Shown: piece by piece, positions 41,591 through 54,299 of the stretch
How positions within the stretch are numbered: the first letter of the stretch is position 1
How the letters are laid out: each line of letters opens with the position of its first letter
Origin: Mytilus edulis
Lineage: Eukaryota; Mollusca; Bivalvia; Mytilida; Mytilidae
NCBI RefSeq assembly: GCF_963676685.1
Contig: NC_092354.1
Span: 71,846,178-71,910,177, forward strand
Length of the DNA stretch: 64,000 nt
Direction: 5' to 3'
Translations under genes and position numbers: made by a program
Notes under the pieces: model-generated
What the model was told of the DNA's origin: nothing
The model's input: the letters and a program-made list of their open reading frames with translations, nothing else
The model's database searches: none

Positions 41591-42881
41591 TACACATGGA
41601 AAAAAGTATTGCAACACCAAATTGAAATTGAAATTAAAAAAACACTTTTTATTTTTTTGTGATATAATTTGGTAAAATAGAACTACTTAAACATTATTTA
41701 AGTATCACCTGAGTTTAATCAATAAATATCGACTCGGTAAGTTTTTATCTGCACATGCAGCTACTGTACCCGTAAACAGCAAAATAGGTGTTTTCATCCT
41801 CATTGTTTTCAACACTTTAAATAACCAAAATTTTAAAGTTATGTGATTGACACCTTGTAATGGGTCATCGACAACTTTTAACTGCAGCAAGATGACGGAT
41901 TATCAGCATGAGTGAAGCAGGAGGTTGCTGTAATAACTGCACGTATTGTTGGTCATCACCATTCCACTAGAAGTCGTTTTGAGAATTAAAAATGGCACTA
42001 AACGATGTTAAAGACCTTCCGAAATAAAGAAGACCCTCTATACCATTTGCTAGGGAAAATCAAGCATAAAAAAGGTTGGTCAGAAGAAAACCTCTTGCAT
42101 ACAATACAATCCAAAAAAGAGAGTGTTTGGCATACAGGGACCTTTTAACAAGAACTGTTCGAGATTGACTCATCGCTACTGGTTATCGTGCGATAAGACC
42201 ATTTCGGAGACCTTTGTTCACGAACAGACACACAGTTTTCCGTATCCAATGTAGTGCAGAGCTCGCTAAAATTGAAAATTAGCATCATGGAGGAAGATTC
42301 ATTGTTCCAATGGAATTCGGGTCATCTTCCGTGGACGGATCGTAGCCCAGATTTGAACCATATCGAGCATATATGGGACACTATTGGGCGGGAAGTGCGC
42401 GAAAGGACACCCCAGTTCAAACACATCATGAAATAAACAATGCCCTTCATCAGAAATGGTTGCTGCTACCTTAGCAACAAATTAGTCGATTTTTGGCAGG
42501 AATCAGAAGACGTTAAGATGCGGTTATCCGTTTGAATGGAGGCTGCGCACAAAGTACTAATTCTTTGGCGTGTAACGATCAACCATGATGTGAACAGTCA
42601 TCTGAAGATTAATTTTGAAATGTCTGACATTGTAAAGTTCGACTACAGTCAAAGTTGTAAAATGCATTTTTTTGTACAAAAAACGGTTCATTTTGTTATT
42701 AAAATTGTGGTTATATAAATCATTTTTTTTAAACATTTTTTGTTCGTTTCAATGCCAATGTTATCATAAACTATGTTTCAATAATATTATACAAATATCT
42801 TATTATATATCATCCAAAAAAAGAGGCTGATTTTTCAATTTTTGAAAAATCAAGGTGTTGCAATACTTTTTTCCATGTGTA
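41591..42881 (+). mobile_element. Tc1/mariner-like element, internally deleted
   Basis: Perfect 28-bp ends (TACACATGGAAAAAAGTATT then GCAACACC; inverted at 42854-42881), set in TA-rich flanks as expected for TA insertion. Between them are broken pieces of a Tc1-type transposase, so the element is dead and cannot move on its own. Confidence 0.9.
41915..42525 (+). pseudogene. Tc1-like transposase remnant
   Basis: In shifting frames: an HTH-like start (ITARIVGHHHSTRSR), then LIATGYRAIRPFRRPLFTNR (DNA-binding/linker region), HHGGRF, then WTDRSPDLNHIEHIWDTIGR and QQISRFLAGIRRRC. The part that normally carries the first two catalytic Asp (from the WSDESRF-like block to the DNARPHTA block) is deleted. 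Only the final Glu region PDLNHIEH remains. Frameshifts and stops are many. Confidence 0.85.
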
Positions 42882-43179
42882 TATATCAAGGATACAAGCT
42901 TGACATGAACGAAACAATATAATACAGGTAATAAACTTATTAGACTTAACGCAATTCAGCCCTATTGATTTTATTCTCCTTTATGTTACTATTGTGATAT
43001 ATAAATCTATGAATGCATTATATGTCTGCAAAATGTTTACTTCAGTTTACAATCCAATTAAAATTATATTCTATAATGACTGACAAGTTGTCCGCCCCTT
43101 TTCTTCCGGTTCCGTGACAATCTTGAAACGTTTTGACCGTATCTATAAGACATACAGTGGAGATCACTTCTAACCTCTC
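42882..43179. other. AT-rich spacer
   Basis: Nothing recognised. Confidence 0.4.
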
Positions 43180-43605
43180 ATTAAATCTGTCAGGAGAACT
43201 GTTCTAGAACAGTACGTAGAACTGTCAGCCTGACACCTTTTAGTCAGTTCTAGGTTAGAACTGTTCTACCTAGAACTGATTTGGTCAGTTCTACCTAGAA
43301 CTGATTTGGACAGTTCTACTTAGAACAGATCCTGACAGTTCTAGGTAGAACTGATCCTGACAGTTCTACCCTAGAACAGTTTTAGACAGTTCTAGCTAGA
43401 ACTGACCAAATATTTGGTCAGTTCTACTTCTAGAACAGTTCTACGGTTAGAATTAATTTCTAATTCTACGGCTAGAATTGATTTTTATAAATTCTACGGC
43501 CAGAATTGATTTATAAGGTCTACGGCTAAAATTGATTTATAAATTCTACGGCTAAAATTGATTTATAAATTCTACGGCTAGAGTTGATTTATAAGTTTTA
43601 CGAAC
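43180..43605 (+). repeat. Two adjoining related minisatellites
   Basis: 43180-43440: about ten units around GACAGTTCTACCTAGAACTG (about 25 bp). 43441-43605: about six units of TTCTACGGCTAGAATTGATT plus TATAAA (about 26 bp). Both share the imperfect palindrome TTCTA-n-TAGAA. The shift from one unit type to the other is abrupt. Confidence 0.85.
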
Positions 43606-43871
43606 TCTTTGCCTTAATATAAAGGCTTGGATAAAAAAGCGATTTAAATTATATAGAGTTTTGCTATTTTGCCGATTTTATTTCAGATTTATTTCAGATT
43701 TATAATCGGCAAGAGAACATGTTTAACCTGTTAACCACGCCATATTCTGCATGTATGTGCCTGTTCCAAGTCAGGATCATGTAATTCAGTGATTTTCTTT
43801 TGTTGATGTGTCACATAAATTATTTGTTTTTCTTTCATTTTTTGTACATAAATTAGGCCGTTAGTATTAGA

Positions 43872-43890
43872 GGGGGGGGGGGGGGGGGGG
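43872..43890 (+). repeat. Poly-G run
   Basis: 19 consecutive G. Similar runs are at 18771-18788 (18), 39128-39144 (17) and 45393-45417 (25). Confidence 0.9.
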
Positions 43891-44184
43891 CATTATTATT
43901 TGAATTGTTTTACATTTGTTATTCCGGGAGTCAGTACTATATATAATTGTATGCTTTCTGATTAATCTAAAATGTTTCTGTCATGCTGACTGGGATGCAC
44001 TTAAACTGCTGCGTGTGTCTGTTAATTTCAAGTCGATAAGCTGTCTAGTCACCAAGACGATACCAAAATGGCACTCTGAACTTGATTAATCGTAAACAGA
44101 ATACATACATATACCTCTACATTAGAGGTAAAGGGGGGATGTTGAGATTTCAAAAGGTATGTTGAATCCAGCCGTATTTTGCGC

Positions 44185-44440
44185 CTGTCCCATGTCAGGA
44201 GCCTCTGGATTTTGTTAGTCTTGTATGATTTTTAATTTTAGATACTTGTGTATTATTCGGAGTTTATTATGACGTCCATTATCACTGAACTAATATACAT
44301 ATTTGTTGAGGGGCCAGCTGAAGGACTCCTCCGGGTGCAGGAGTTTCCCGCTGCATTGAAGACCCATTTTCGACCTGCGGCTGTTGTCTGCTCTATGGTT
44401 GGGTTGTCTCTTTGACAAATTCCTTATTTCCATTCTCAAG
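44185..44440 (+). repeat. Common dispersed repeat, same family as 37035-37300
   Basis: Starts CATGTCAGGAGCCTCTGG and ends near GGGTTGTCTCTTTGACAAAT. About 85-90 percent alike to 37035-37300 by eye. Confidence 0.85.
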
Positions 44441-45139
44441 TGTATTCTTATCTAAAGTCCAAAGATACTGTCAACTGACAGTACTACTCTTTTTCTGATA
44501 TCCGGAGCAGATTTTTTTAGTATCCACAATAAAAATTGAGATGATATGTCAGTACAGGAAAAACAATCTACTCAGTTATATTGTCCAGTTGCAAATATTA
44601 CATGCATATCAAGGTAATGGAAGTAAATTCACTCACTTATGTCCTAAAGGACCATCCCGTAATAAAGCTTAAACATCTATATATATTTATGCTTTTTATT
44701 ATACCTTCCTTAAAACAATGAGCCACATACTATAATGTTTGTTGGTGTGGAATGCCACTTTAAGCAGTAAAACTGGCAACGCTTGTTAATTAAGATCGGA
44801 GTCGAACATATCTAGCCACACCGCTACTTTATTAACATCAAGTTCATGCATATATCTAAGACAGCACATGCAAATATTATACACGCATACATTTTTAGGA
44901 ATATGATTGGTTAAAAGCCTCTGTGTGGAGACCGTGTATATTCCATATTAAGTTAGTAGGGGCGGGGCTTATTTCAATACACGATTTTGGCATTATTTGA
45001 TCATTTAAATGTATTGAATGTTATGTTAGATATTGTTATATCAAGGTTGTTGATATTAAATTGTTATTGTTGACATTAGTTTTTTTTTGTGCAGTCCAAT
45101 GGAAGTAGGTAATTAAAATTGAACACTTGCACACTTTGA

Positions 45140-45530
45140 TAAAATTTGTAAGGGTTCCGCGGAACCCATTGTCTCGCCTACTCATGCTGTTTATAAAAAT
45201 GAGGAAAAAAATCAATAAAAATATTCTTCTAGATACTATCTTTTGACTGTTAGTAGCTTTTGTCGAAGTTTGGTAAAAATCCAGGATAGTTTATGAATCT
45301 AAAAAATGTTTTAAAAACTTTAACTGCAGACTGTATGTAATGTTAACTGGAAGAAAAACTAAGTTCATTTATAAGTAAAATACAGTTACACAGGGGGGGG
45401 GGGGGGGGGGGGGGGGGAATGAACAAAATTTCCTTCAAGATACTAGCTTGTGATCATATACAAGCTTCTGTCGAAGTTTTGTACAAATCCAAAATGGTAT
45501 AAGAAAGATATTTGTTGTCGAAGGCTTAAC
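45140..45530 (+). repeat. Dispersed repeat (GGTTCCGCGGAACCC) with 25-G run
   Basis: GGGTTCCGCGGAACCC at 45153 is a perfect 16-bp palindrome. TAGATACTATCTTTTGACTG with TTGTCGAAGTTTGGTAAAAA and, later, AGATACTAGCTTGTGATCAT with CTGTCGAAGTTTTGTACAAA are two diverged direct units separated by the G run at 45393-45417. Confidence 0.65.
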
Positions 45531-45639
45531 AATAAAAATGAGAAGCTGCGGTAGGATTGCAAATGAGACAACTCTAGTCTAAATTCAACAAATAAAGATA
45601 GTCGGTGCGATAAATATGTTACATAGTGTGCTATGATGA

Positions 45640-46400
45640 TAAGTGAATGTTTTACGTCCGGTTATCATGTCTGGATATTGCGGACTTAAAAATCTATTTA
45701 CAGACCTTGGTCTGTTTGTCGTTTGGCCTTCATCTTACTCCGACTGCGTTGTTGTGGCTGGTACGGAGTATCAGGTCTTCTGCCAAGATGACTGCTTGCA
45801 TTGTTTCTTTTGATTCAATGTTGACGGGCGATGTGTGTGGTGGTGTGCGCAGTAGGTTTGGGTCGTTGATGTCAAACCCTTCTTCGAAGTCGATCCTACT
45901 GCGATTGCCTCGGTCTGTTGTGGAGGTGTAGTATACCAGGCGATGACCGGCCTTGTAGGTGTTGTAAGAACTGGTGATTACAACTCAAACTGGTTCCCCT
46001 TTATACTATGTAAGTATAAGTACTTGACCGACAATGTTGTCTCGTGCCTCGGTCTGCGTGATGTGGTCTACGCTGGTGGTTTGATGGTGTTCAGCAGCAG
46101 GTAGAAAAGCTGTTTGGTGGCCATTCACTGTGCGTAACGGTTATCGTTGCGTCTCCTGGTAGATGGTGGCTTGTTCCTGCTTTTCAGGGCCGGCTCAGGT
46201 TTCCTAGATGTAGTATTTGGTTCGTTGACCTTGATCCAAGTAAGCCGAACAGATACTTGGTCAGAACTGCAGCGGTGAATTTCCATTCCGGCTCTTTTCC
46301 ATCCACTTCATATAAAGCTTTCAGTTCATCAGGTAGTTCCATAATGTCTGTCAATGATGTTTACGATTCTAAGTTCAATTCACGAAAAAAAAGTGTGCCA
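45640..46400 (-). pseudogene. Unrecognised coding-like remnant, minus strand
   Basis: This stretch is clearly richer in G+C than its surroundings. On the minus strand a frame starts at ATG 46342 (MELPDELKALYEVDGKEPEW, then KFTAAVLTKYLFGLLGSRS) and ends at TGA 46186-46184. The next frame continues with a basic stretch (KPEPALKSRNKPPSTRRRND), and further open but stop-interrupted pieces follow to 45640. This looks like an old protein-coding sequence with frameshifts, perhaps a transposon or retroelement ORF. I do not recognise the family. Confidence 0.35.
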
Positions 46401-46597
46401 GTGACCTAATACGATATATATACGGGGTCAGTAAATTACGTGTGGGGTTTGAGCTTTGCTTTTATCCAATTATATTCCTAGATATAAATAGGAGGTACTA
46501 TAGGTAATTAGTTATATTATTTGATTAGCAAACATGTACCGAGCACAAAATACGACTAGAATATGACTTATAGCAATTCCAATATGAACGTACACAT

Positions 46598-46890
46598 TAG
46601 AGAGGGAGGAAAGATACCAGAGGGGCAGTTAAACTTATCAATCGAAAAAAAAAAAACTGACAACGCCATGGCTAAAAATGAAAAAGACAAACAGACAAAA
46701 CAATAGTACACATGACACAACATAGAAAACTAAAGAATAAGCAACACGAGCCCCACCAAAAACTAGGGGTGATCTCAGGTGCTCCGAAAGGGTAAGCATA
46801 TCCTGCTCCACATGTGGCACCCGTCATGTTGCTCATATTATAACCAATTCGGTAAATAGTCTAATTCGGTAGGTCACATTCATGAAAGAG
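46598..46890 (-). repeat. Dispersed repeat (GACTGTCCCTCTGGTATC family), inverted copy
   Basis: The reverse complement of 2160-2455: AAGATACCAGAGGGGCAGTT, GACAACGCCATGGCTAAAAA and CATGTGGCACCCGTCATGTT. Confidence 0.85.
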
Positions 46891-48868
46891 AAGGGGGTTG
46901 TAAATTACCTGTTTGATCAAAGGATGTTTTCCTAATGTAACTCCACCCAAACGCTCGATAAACTGACCAATGTTCTTAATGAAAGACACTACGCACTATC
47001 ATCACAAGGGATACAATGTAATAATTCTAAATCGGGAAATTAAATTTCATTATTGTTTTCGAATAGATGAAAACATCAATTTTACGATGATACAATAGTT
47101 AATAAATAATATTTATCAGGAAGTTTCATTTGTGGATTCAGCAATTAAAAATTGATTATTTTCTACGGCGTAGAATACAAGAGGGTCTAAAAGGGGTCCT
47201 AATTTTGTTTTCTTAAACTGTTGGACCTTTATCTTAATGATTATCTTTGAGCACCCTATATTCTCTTATATATTTATTTTTTACCTAATATTCTCTATCC
47301 TTTATTTTTTAACCCTTTTTTGTTCATTTGCTCATTATATTTTATTCTCTATAAACCACATCTTCTTTAACTAACTGGTTGATTCTCGGGAGAAATGTTT
47401 TTTCTATGGCAGTAGGGAAAATATTTCTGAATCCGACATTATTTCTTTTACGCCTAGCTCTCGTATATGATTAAATGCATGACAAGCACATTATTTATTT
47501 ATTAGTTTTTCGGATACTTTATACAAAGGTGATCTATATTTGTTGTATTGATGTATACATGTCCTCTGACCTTGACCCTTTTCATGGATCTATAATAAAT
47601 TTTAATCTGTGTGATACATGATATCTTGAAGACTTTCAACACAAATGTAAATATAAGCAGTAAATCAGACGAGACTTTTTAATGCATGCACTCTTGTTTC
47701 AGATTAAATGTTGTTCACCCGAAATAATTACCTTAAATGATAAAATTATATGTAAATGTGTATAATATTTTATCAATTGTGCGCCTTCAAAGCGTTTTTC
47801 TATAACTAACAATTTAACATTATGATATGACATGAAGAAATGTAATGGAATTTTATAAATCCATGCTTGTACAATTTATATTATATAAAAGAGCACGCCT
47901 AACCCCTTTTGTTGTAGTGAATAACGATGTCTAATTGTTCATTTGGTGTTTTACGCCAGTCTGACGAAGCCTGTTTACCATCAGACGATAAATGCATCTT
48001 CAAATGCGATTTCTTATAAAATAGATTGATATTTGGAATGATTTTCAATTTGATTTCCTCCTACTATAGGCGAATTGTAATTTCATTATCAGTGTAGCTA
48101 GGTTTAACTACGTCAAGCAGTCGATTGGGTTTTCCCCCTTAACTCTTTTTATCTTTTAAGATTTGATTATAAAATGTATAAGGCAACTTCAAATTTAAAT
48201 CTATTAATAAACATAGATATAATATTCACCGAATATTAGTCTTACAAAAGATTGTTATAATTTTGAAATAACGTTTAAAATCACTAAGTCAGTCTGGTCT
48301 ATACACCGTTTATTTGGTACATGTAATATCGGTTAGGTTGAACAAAATTTGATTCTCGTTATCGTGTATAACGATGGTGGCCATTGATTTGTGTAAACTG
48401 CAAGATATGAGCTTTGTAGGGTTAAATGAAAAAAATATATAGTTCACCCTAACATCGAATCACAGCGCTACACAAAAGTTCAACATAAAGCAGGGAAGAT
48501 GTAATAATTTTGTTCCCTACAAAAACTGCAGTGTTGGATCCAAAACACGTCATCTTAATGGAAACATAAACTGGTATACATGTCACCTGACAGCAGGTCA
48601 TCATCAGATAAGTAAAAAAGTTAGTTGAATATTTTAAATGGAAATATATTCAAATCGTTTCACTTGCTAATTCATTCGCCTGTATATCAAACACAAATGT
48701 CACCTGTTAACAATTTTTGGACCTCCATATTGAACACCTTTCTATTGTTCTTCGTCACTATTTCATCATTAATGTTGAAAATACTGTCGCTGATGATCAC
48801 GCCACAATGAAGTACGTCCATTATTCATTTACTTCAGCACTGTAAAGTTCACTGCGTTATCTTCTCAG
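46891..48868. other. AT-rich spacer
   Basis: No confident gene. 48530-48600 has a short frame VGSKTRHLNGNINWYTCHLT between CTGCAG and AGGTCATC that could be a small exon, but it has no family support. Confidence 0.35.
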
Positions 48869-49060
48869 ATGAGTTATTATGAAACTAAAGACTATTCCAT
48901 CATTGTCAGCACTGAACAAAGAGGAAAGGCACAAGTAAAGTTCTCAATAGACGAGGTTCAGGACGAGAGCGTCTTCATTTCTGTGGTGCTCTTTTTTTTT
49001 GGCATATGGTGTACCTATATGCATTGTATACGTTATCAGGATTTGCATAAAAAATGCTAA
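48869..49060 (+). CDS. Doubtful exon, possibly Ig-like
   Basis: ATG directly follows ATCTTCTCAG, which would serve as an acceptor. The frame begins MSYYETKDYSIIVSTEQRGK and continues AQVKFSIDEVQDESVFISVV before a hydrophobic run and a stop. The spacing KFSI-x-x-V-x-D-E-S-V-F-I-S-V-V resembles the end of an Ig V-type domain (L-x-I-x-x-V-x-x-x-D-S-G-x-Y-x-C-x-V), with Ser in place of Cys. No donor or partner exon is identified. It could be chance or a decayed exon. Confidence 0.22.
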   Translation: MSYYETKDYSIIVSTEQRGKAQVKFSIDEVQDESVFISVVLFFFGIWCTYMHCIRYQDLHKKC

Positions 49061-51501
49061 ATAATATGAATTTTTTTTTTCAGAATTTTAATCATGGAAA
49101 TACCTTCTAAAACCTATATAATACTGTAAGAACTTCAATTGTAAACAAAATGAACGATTTGATATCTTTTTTATACAGAGATTAGAAATCATATCAATTT
49201 CATCTCCTTGAGAGAACCCATCTTCTCTTCATGATCCTACGACTTGAAATTATGTCTACGACCAGGCCTTAAAGTCATTAAACTTTTGAGTCAGTTTTTT
49301 GTACTCATACTCCAAATACAACCAGTCAAAATGCTGGTTTTCATGTTTCAAGCATGATTTATGTGCTCCAAGCACTGAGTAAACTTTTATGAGGCATCTT
49401 GCTTTTTTTCTTCGTTTAAGTACTTTTGGTTTTGCATGACGTAATATTTCTGTTATTTGTGGTTTTGTTAGTTTGCAATACTATAAATTTCAGGCCTAAG
49501 GGAGATTTAAGGGTCTTATTTGACTGATAAATTGAATGTAAACCATTAAGTGTTTGCATAATTATCAAGGTCACAAATTATGTTGATATGTTAACATATG
49601 TTAATCTAGATCTGAATCATCTAACAAAAACTATAACATGTACATGTATGTATATTTATCATACATTTTGCACTGACTATTTAGCTCCTTGTGCAGGTGT
49701 GATATTTTTGGGGCAGCCATTGTATAATGTATTTGTTATATATGAAGTGAAAACTGTCATTATTATAAATATGAGGACCCATATAATCTTTATAGCTCGT
49801 CTTGACCGGAAGCTGAAATTACTACAAATAAACGATCACCATACTGAACTCTGGAAAAATAACATTACATAATCAGATAAAATGTGTCAACATTTCCCAC
49901 TTGTACTAAGAAGCTGCCATTATCTGAAATTAAGTAATTTATTTTCCGTTATGATGTTTTCAGTTAATATTCATTTCTCTATAACTTAATTAACAACTAA
50001 TAAATGATATTCCTGTTAAGTCACATAGACCTCGTAGGATATTACAGTGCTAAGTATTATTCATCGATCATATGTCTGGTGTCAAATACTTGTACAATAT
50101 TAAATATCCGGAACGTGAGGGAAAGTCTTTGACAGAAACGGAATTTCAAAAAGAAAAGTGTTACTTTCATTAAAGACTGCTTTGAAAACTTCTGTATGCG
50201 AGAAAGGCATACGAATAATTAATTTAATATCTAAAGACTGATTGCTGTAGCCTGTTATCGTAAATGGACTTTTTCCTATTACCGAATTTTGACTTTGAGG
50301 TATATAATGTTTCGTCAGGCTTCTGTTTCTATGGTACAATCTTTTATTGTGTTAGTTTATATGGATAGTAAACGAAGTAGTCGGTGAAATTTTATGGAAA
50401 ACGTTTTCCGACAATTTTGTCGTGTACAGTTCATTTGACCACCAACTTGATTACTTGCCAGAGAACAATACTGACCTAACCTAATGTAGGGAAAACGGTA
50501 GTATTAAATTTTCCCAGCATTAGGTTGGCCTTTTGTGTACCCAAGGCAGGTGAAGGAAGTCAAATTATGAGCGCTGTGATTGGATGTAAGGGTACAATAT
50601 ATATTTTTTATTTATCTATGAATAACTGCAGTGTGTATATTTACAATATAAATTTTGAAACCTATTGAAATATTTTCTAGAGAATTATTCGAAAAGACTT
50701 GCAAAATTTCATAAATTTGGTGCAAAATGACGGTGGGCATGGATAACATAAACAAGCTCCGTTGGAAGTTGGTCATGATACTATTTGGCTTTAATTTTTA
50801 AAACAAAATAATAAAGTACTAACACAACATATAACTGTTTTATCCAGGTTTTTATCTTAAAAAGTGGTAAATTTAGAAAATGTTAATATTGTCGCCTTTG
50901 GCAGAATAAATAGTACCGTTTTTCCTGTAGGTTATCAGTTGAAAAAATATATACACCGGAGTCAAAAGTCGGTAAAAGTATAAATCAGCATTTAAAAAAT
51001 ATGCAAACGATTTTTTTATACACGTGTATTTGCTGGCTATTAAAAAAGGCAGTATGATTTTATTTTGAAATATAAAATGATTACTCACTGAATATCTTCT
51101 CTCCCGCAAAAAAAGAAGGATTATTGGTAATTAATTTCAAAACGCACCGAGGATGCAGATAGAGACGGCTTACTAAGTAACCTGCCAATTAGTCGTACTC
51201 TTAGTAATCTCAAACTGACTCTGTTGTTTGAAAAGCCATAATTTGTTTAACCTTTACCCAGCATACCGTGTTTTGGATGATAAATTCAGTAATTAAAGAC
51301 ACCAAATTCAACGTTATTGATAGGATTTTCTTTTGATACTAAATAGTAAAAATAGTAAACTAGTTTCAGGATATCGTCTTTCTTACTTTTTTGTATGAGA
51401 CAGATTAATCCATAGAACTTTGGAGAAAATTTTGAAATACAATTGTATCAAGACTAACTTCATGGTCAAGATGGTATATCCTTTGCCAATCAAAAAGATC
51501 A
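49061..51501. other. AT-rich spacer with repeat traces
   Basis: 49255-49390 resembles the repeat at 33850-33990. Around 50473-50530, CTAACCTAATGTAGGGAAAA and TTTTCCCAGCATTAGGTTGG form an inverted pair. No gene seen. Confidence 0.4.
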
Positions 51502-53205
51502 ATGATAGTTATCAAAGTTACCAGGATTATAATTTAGTACGCCAGACGCGCGTTTCGTCTACATAAGACTCATCAGTGACGCTCAAATCAAAACTATTTA
51601 TAAACCCAAACTAGTACAAAGTTGAAGAGCATTGAGGATCCAAAATTCCAAAAAGTTGTGCCAAATACGGCTAAGGTAATCTATGCCTGGGATAAGAAAA
51701 TCCTTAGTTTTTCAAAAAGTTCAATGAGCGTGTCTTCATTGATGAAGTATTGATTATTATAAATATAAGGTGATGTGATATGATTGTCCGTGAGAAAACT
51801 ATCCATATATTTTGAGTTCAAATGAAACGAATATAAGCAATTGTATGCCATCGTATGACCTTCAATAACAAGAAAAGGGCCACACCGTATAGTCAACTAT
51901 AAAAGGCCAAGATCTAAAAAATGTGAAACATTTAAAAGAAGAAAACTAACAGCCTAGTTTAAAATTAACCTATTAATGAACAATAGTTATGACAAACATC
52001 ATGCCTCAACAGCAAGCACTAAAATACAGGTTTAAGACCAGACCTATACATACTATGGAGGATTTAAACATGTTTGTGAGCGCACTGACCCCCCATCTCA
52101 TTCCTCATCATTGGGCTGTCAGTGGCGCAACTTCATAACGTAAGAAAAAAAATCCGTTGCAATTAGCTTAACTGAAACGATCAGTACGAGGACAAATACA
52201 AACTAACATGAAAACAATAGACACAAAGCACCTACATGTTTGCACGAGAACATTATTCGGAGTTAGTTAAAGATATTTTAACGGCACTAACATCTAATTA
52301 AAAGATCATGCTCTCCAATACAGATTTAAGTATCAATTAGTACACACCCAACGGATTTAATGTAGAGACGTCAGATACAATTTTATAATTATAAGACCTT
52401 GTGGAAGCTAAACTATATAAACACACAGTATCGACAGAATGTAGGATCATGAGTTCGCACACTGTTATGTTTTAATGTTTTAAGTTTTATTTGTTTACAC
52501 AAAATAAATTTAATACCGATAAACACAATATTTAAAGATTTTACCACTTAAATGCATAATTTATGTGTTTAATTGATTATCTTAAGGAATATATTTACTC
52601 AAATTATAATTTTATATAAACTTATCTAAATTTACGGGTCATACAAACAACATCATTGTAAAAATCAGGATGTGATATTCTGATTTTATAAGAATTCTAT
52701 ATGAACTGGTGTTTTTCTTATCGTTCAGTAGCAAATATTTCATGCATACTTTGAATGAGATAACAAATCAATTAGAAATGTAGGTGTTGAAAATTTAGGT
52801 TTCAGTGGGTATAGAGGACAAAGAAAAAAGCTTTGATCAGGAAAGACAAAAACCAGAAATTTTGCCTGCAGATAGCACACAAACGTTTGACACAACGTCA
52901 CTGTCTAAATATCCACGATCGAAGCATTGACTTAAAATTGCCATTCATTTTTATAAATTTCCTGTTTACAAAACATTTTTCGATTTTTTTTTCTCGAAAA
53001 ACTAAGGATTTTCTTATTCCAGGCATAGATTACCTTAGCCGTATTTGGCACAACTTTTTGGAATTTTGGATCCTCAATGCTCCTCACTTTGTACTTGTTT
53101 GGCTTTATAAATATTTCGATTTGAGCATCACTGATGAGTCTTATGTAGACGAAACGCGCGTCTGGCGTACTAAATTATAATCCTGGTACTTTTGATAACT
53201 ATCAT
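51502..53205. mobile_element. 1.7-kb element with 210-bp inverted ends (ACGAAACGCGCG family)
   Basis: 51502-51712 and 52995-53205 are inverted copies, well over 90 percent alike by eye, both starting ATGATAGTTATCAAA and running inward through GCCAGACGCGCGTTTCGTCT, GCATTGAGGATCCAAAATTC and TAAGAAAATCCTTAGTTTTT. The interior (51713-52994) contains other dispersed repeats (51840-52100) and no transposase. Single ends of this family are at 1041, 22900 and, diverged, 56286. Confidence 0.75.
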
Positions 53206-53999
53206 GACTACGTATTAATACATATCGCAACTCCAAACTGCAATGAACTGATTCTTCTTCCAAGCATGGAATTTTCATTTTTGATGTATATAATTCATGC
53301 AGATGATCATACGTTTACTGTACATTTAGATGACTAACACGTATAGCATTACAAATTGAAAATCACCGATAAAAATATCGACGTAAGCAACTTGTTTGGT
53401 ATATTGATCATTTTACAATGTGCGATATAATTCCTTTTTCTATACTATCATTTATCATGTTTATATATTCTTTGATTTGATAAAACAATTTAAATTGATT
53501 AATGACATTTAAATCACTTCCTGGTATTTTCATTAGATGTATTTGTTTAGCTTTGTCTTGTATATATGAATAAGATGTATCCTCCAGCTTATTACCCTAT
53601 GGATTGTAAACTACTGTGGTGTATTTCCAAACATATCAATTCCAAAAGGTCACTCAACCTCCCAAATTTGACAGATTTTGTTACATTTTTTCTGTTTCCT
53701 TGGAACAGGTGCTACAAGGACTTTATTAATCAACGACTTAATTATTTGTGAAACAAAAATCAAACCACTTTCGAAATAAAAATGAAAATAAGTTTCCGTC
53801 GTCGTTGTAGTCCCCGTCGTCGTAGTTGTCATCCGTTCACTTTTGCAAAAATGTTCTCCTCTTCCTTCAAATTTCTGTCCCCCATCCAACATACCCTTTT
53901 TCTTCCCTCACTTCCTGTTGTTATTTTACTAAATTTGTCAAAGTCCTGAACATCAATTAGATATTTGTAACGTAACATAAGTCAAACAACAATCAATCA
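53206..53999. other. AT-rich spacer
   Basis: A short (GTC)n-like stretch at 53798-53832. No gene. Confidence 0.4.
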
Positions 54000-54265
54000 T
54001 ACAACTTCCGGGATGAACATTTCAGGGTCTGAATTCTCGGCCCTCCATTGACACCGTTTCCGATTATGGTCTTGAGGAAACGACGATAGTCCGTCGGAAG
54101 GGGACGATAAAGGATGACACGTGTTACGAGAGAGTCTCTTCAAAAGACATCCTTGTATATTTCGGAAAAGAGCAGGCTAATGCCGCTACAAGGGAGCATT
54201 CGCACCCGTTGAGTGGAAAGGAATTAATATAAGTTGAAAAACTTGTTTCTCCATCCACTATAAAA
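54000..54265 (+). mobile_element. SINE, second copy of the 29385 family, 5'-truncated
   Basis: It shares ATTTCAGGGTCTGAATTCTC, CCGTCGGAAGGGGACGATAA and GGCTAATGCCGCTACAAGG with 29450-29720. The tRNA-like B box part is missing. Confidence 0.75.
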
Positions 54266-54299
54266 ATATATATTTAAACTCATCATATAATATAATTGA

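Noticed and set aside
45647..45931. 94-codon plus-strand frame
   Set aside because: Shadow of the minus-strand coding-like remnant; no recognisable features.
52833..53180. 115-codon plus-strand frame
   Set aside because: It lies mainly in the right inverted end of the 1.7-kb element and ends in the common repeat.
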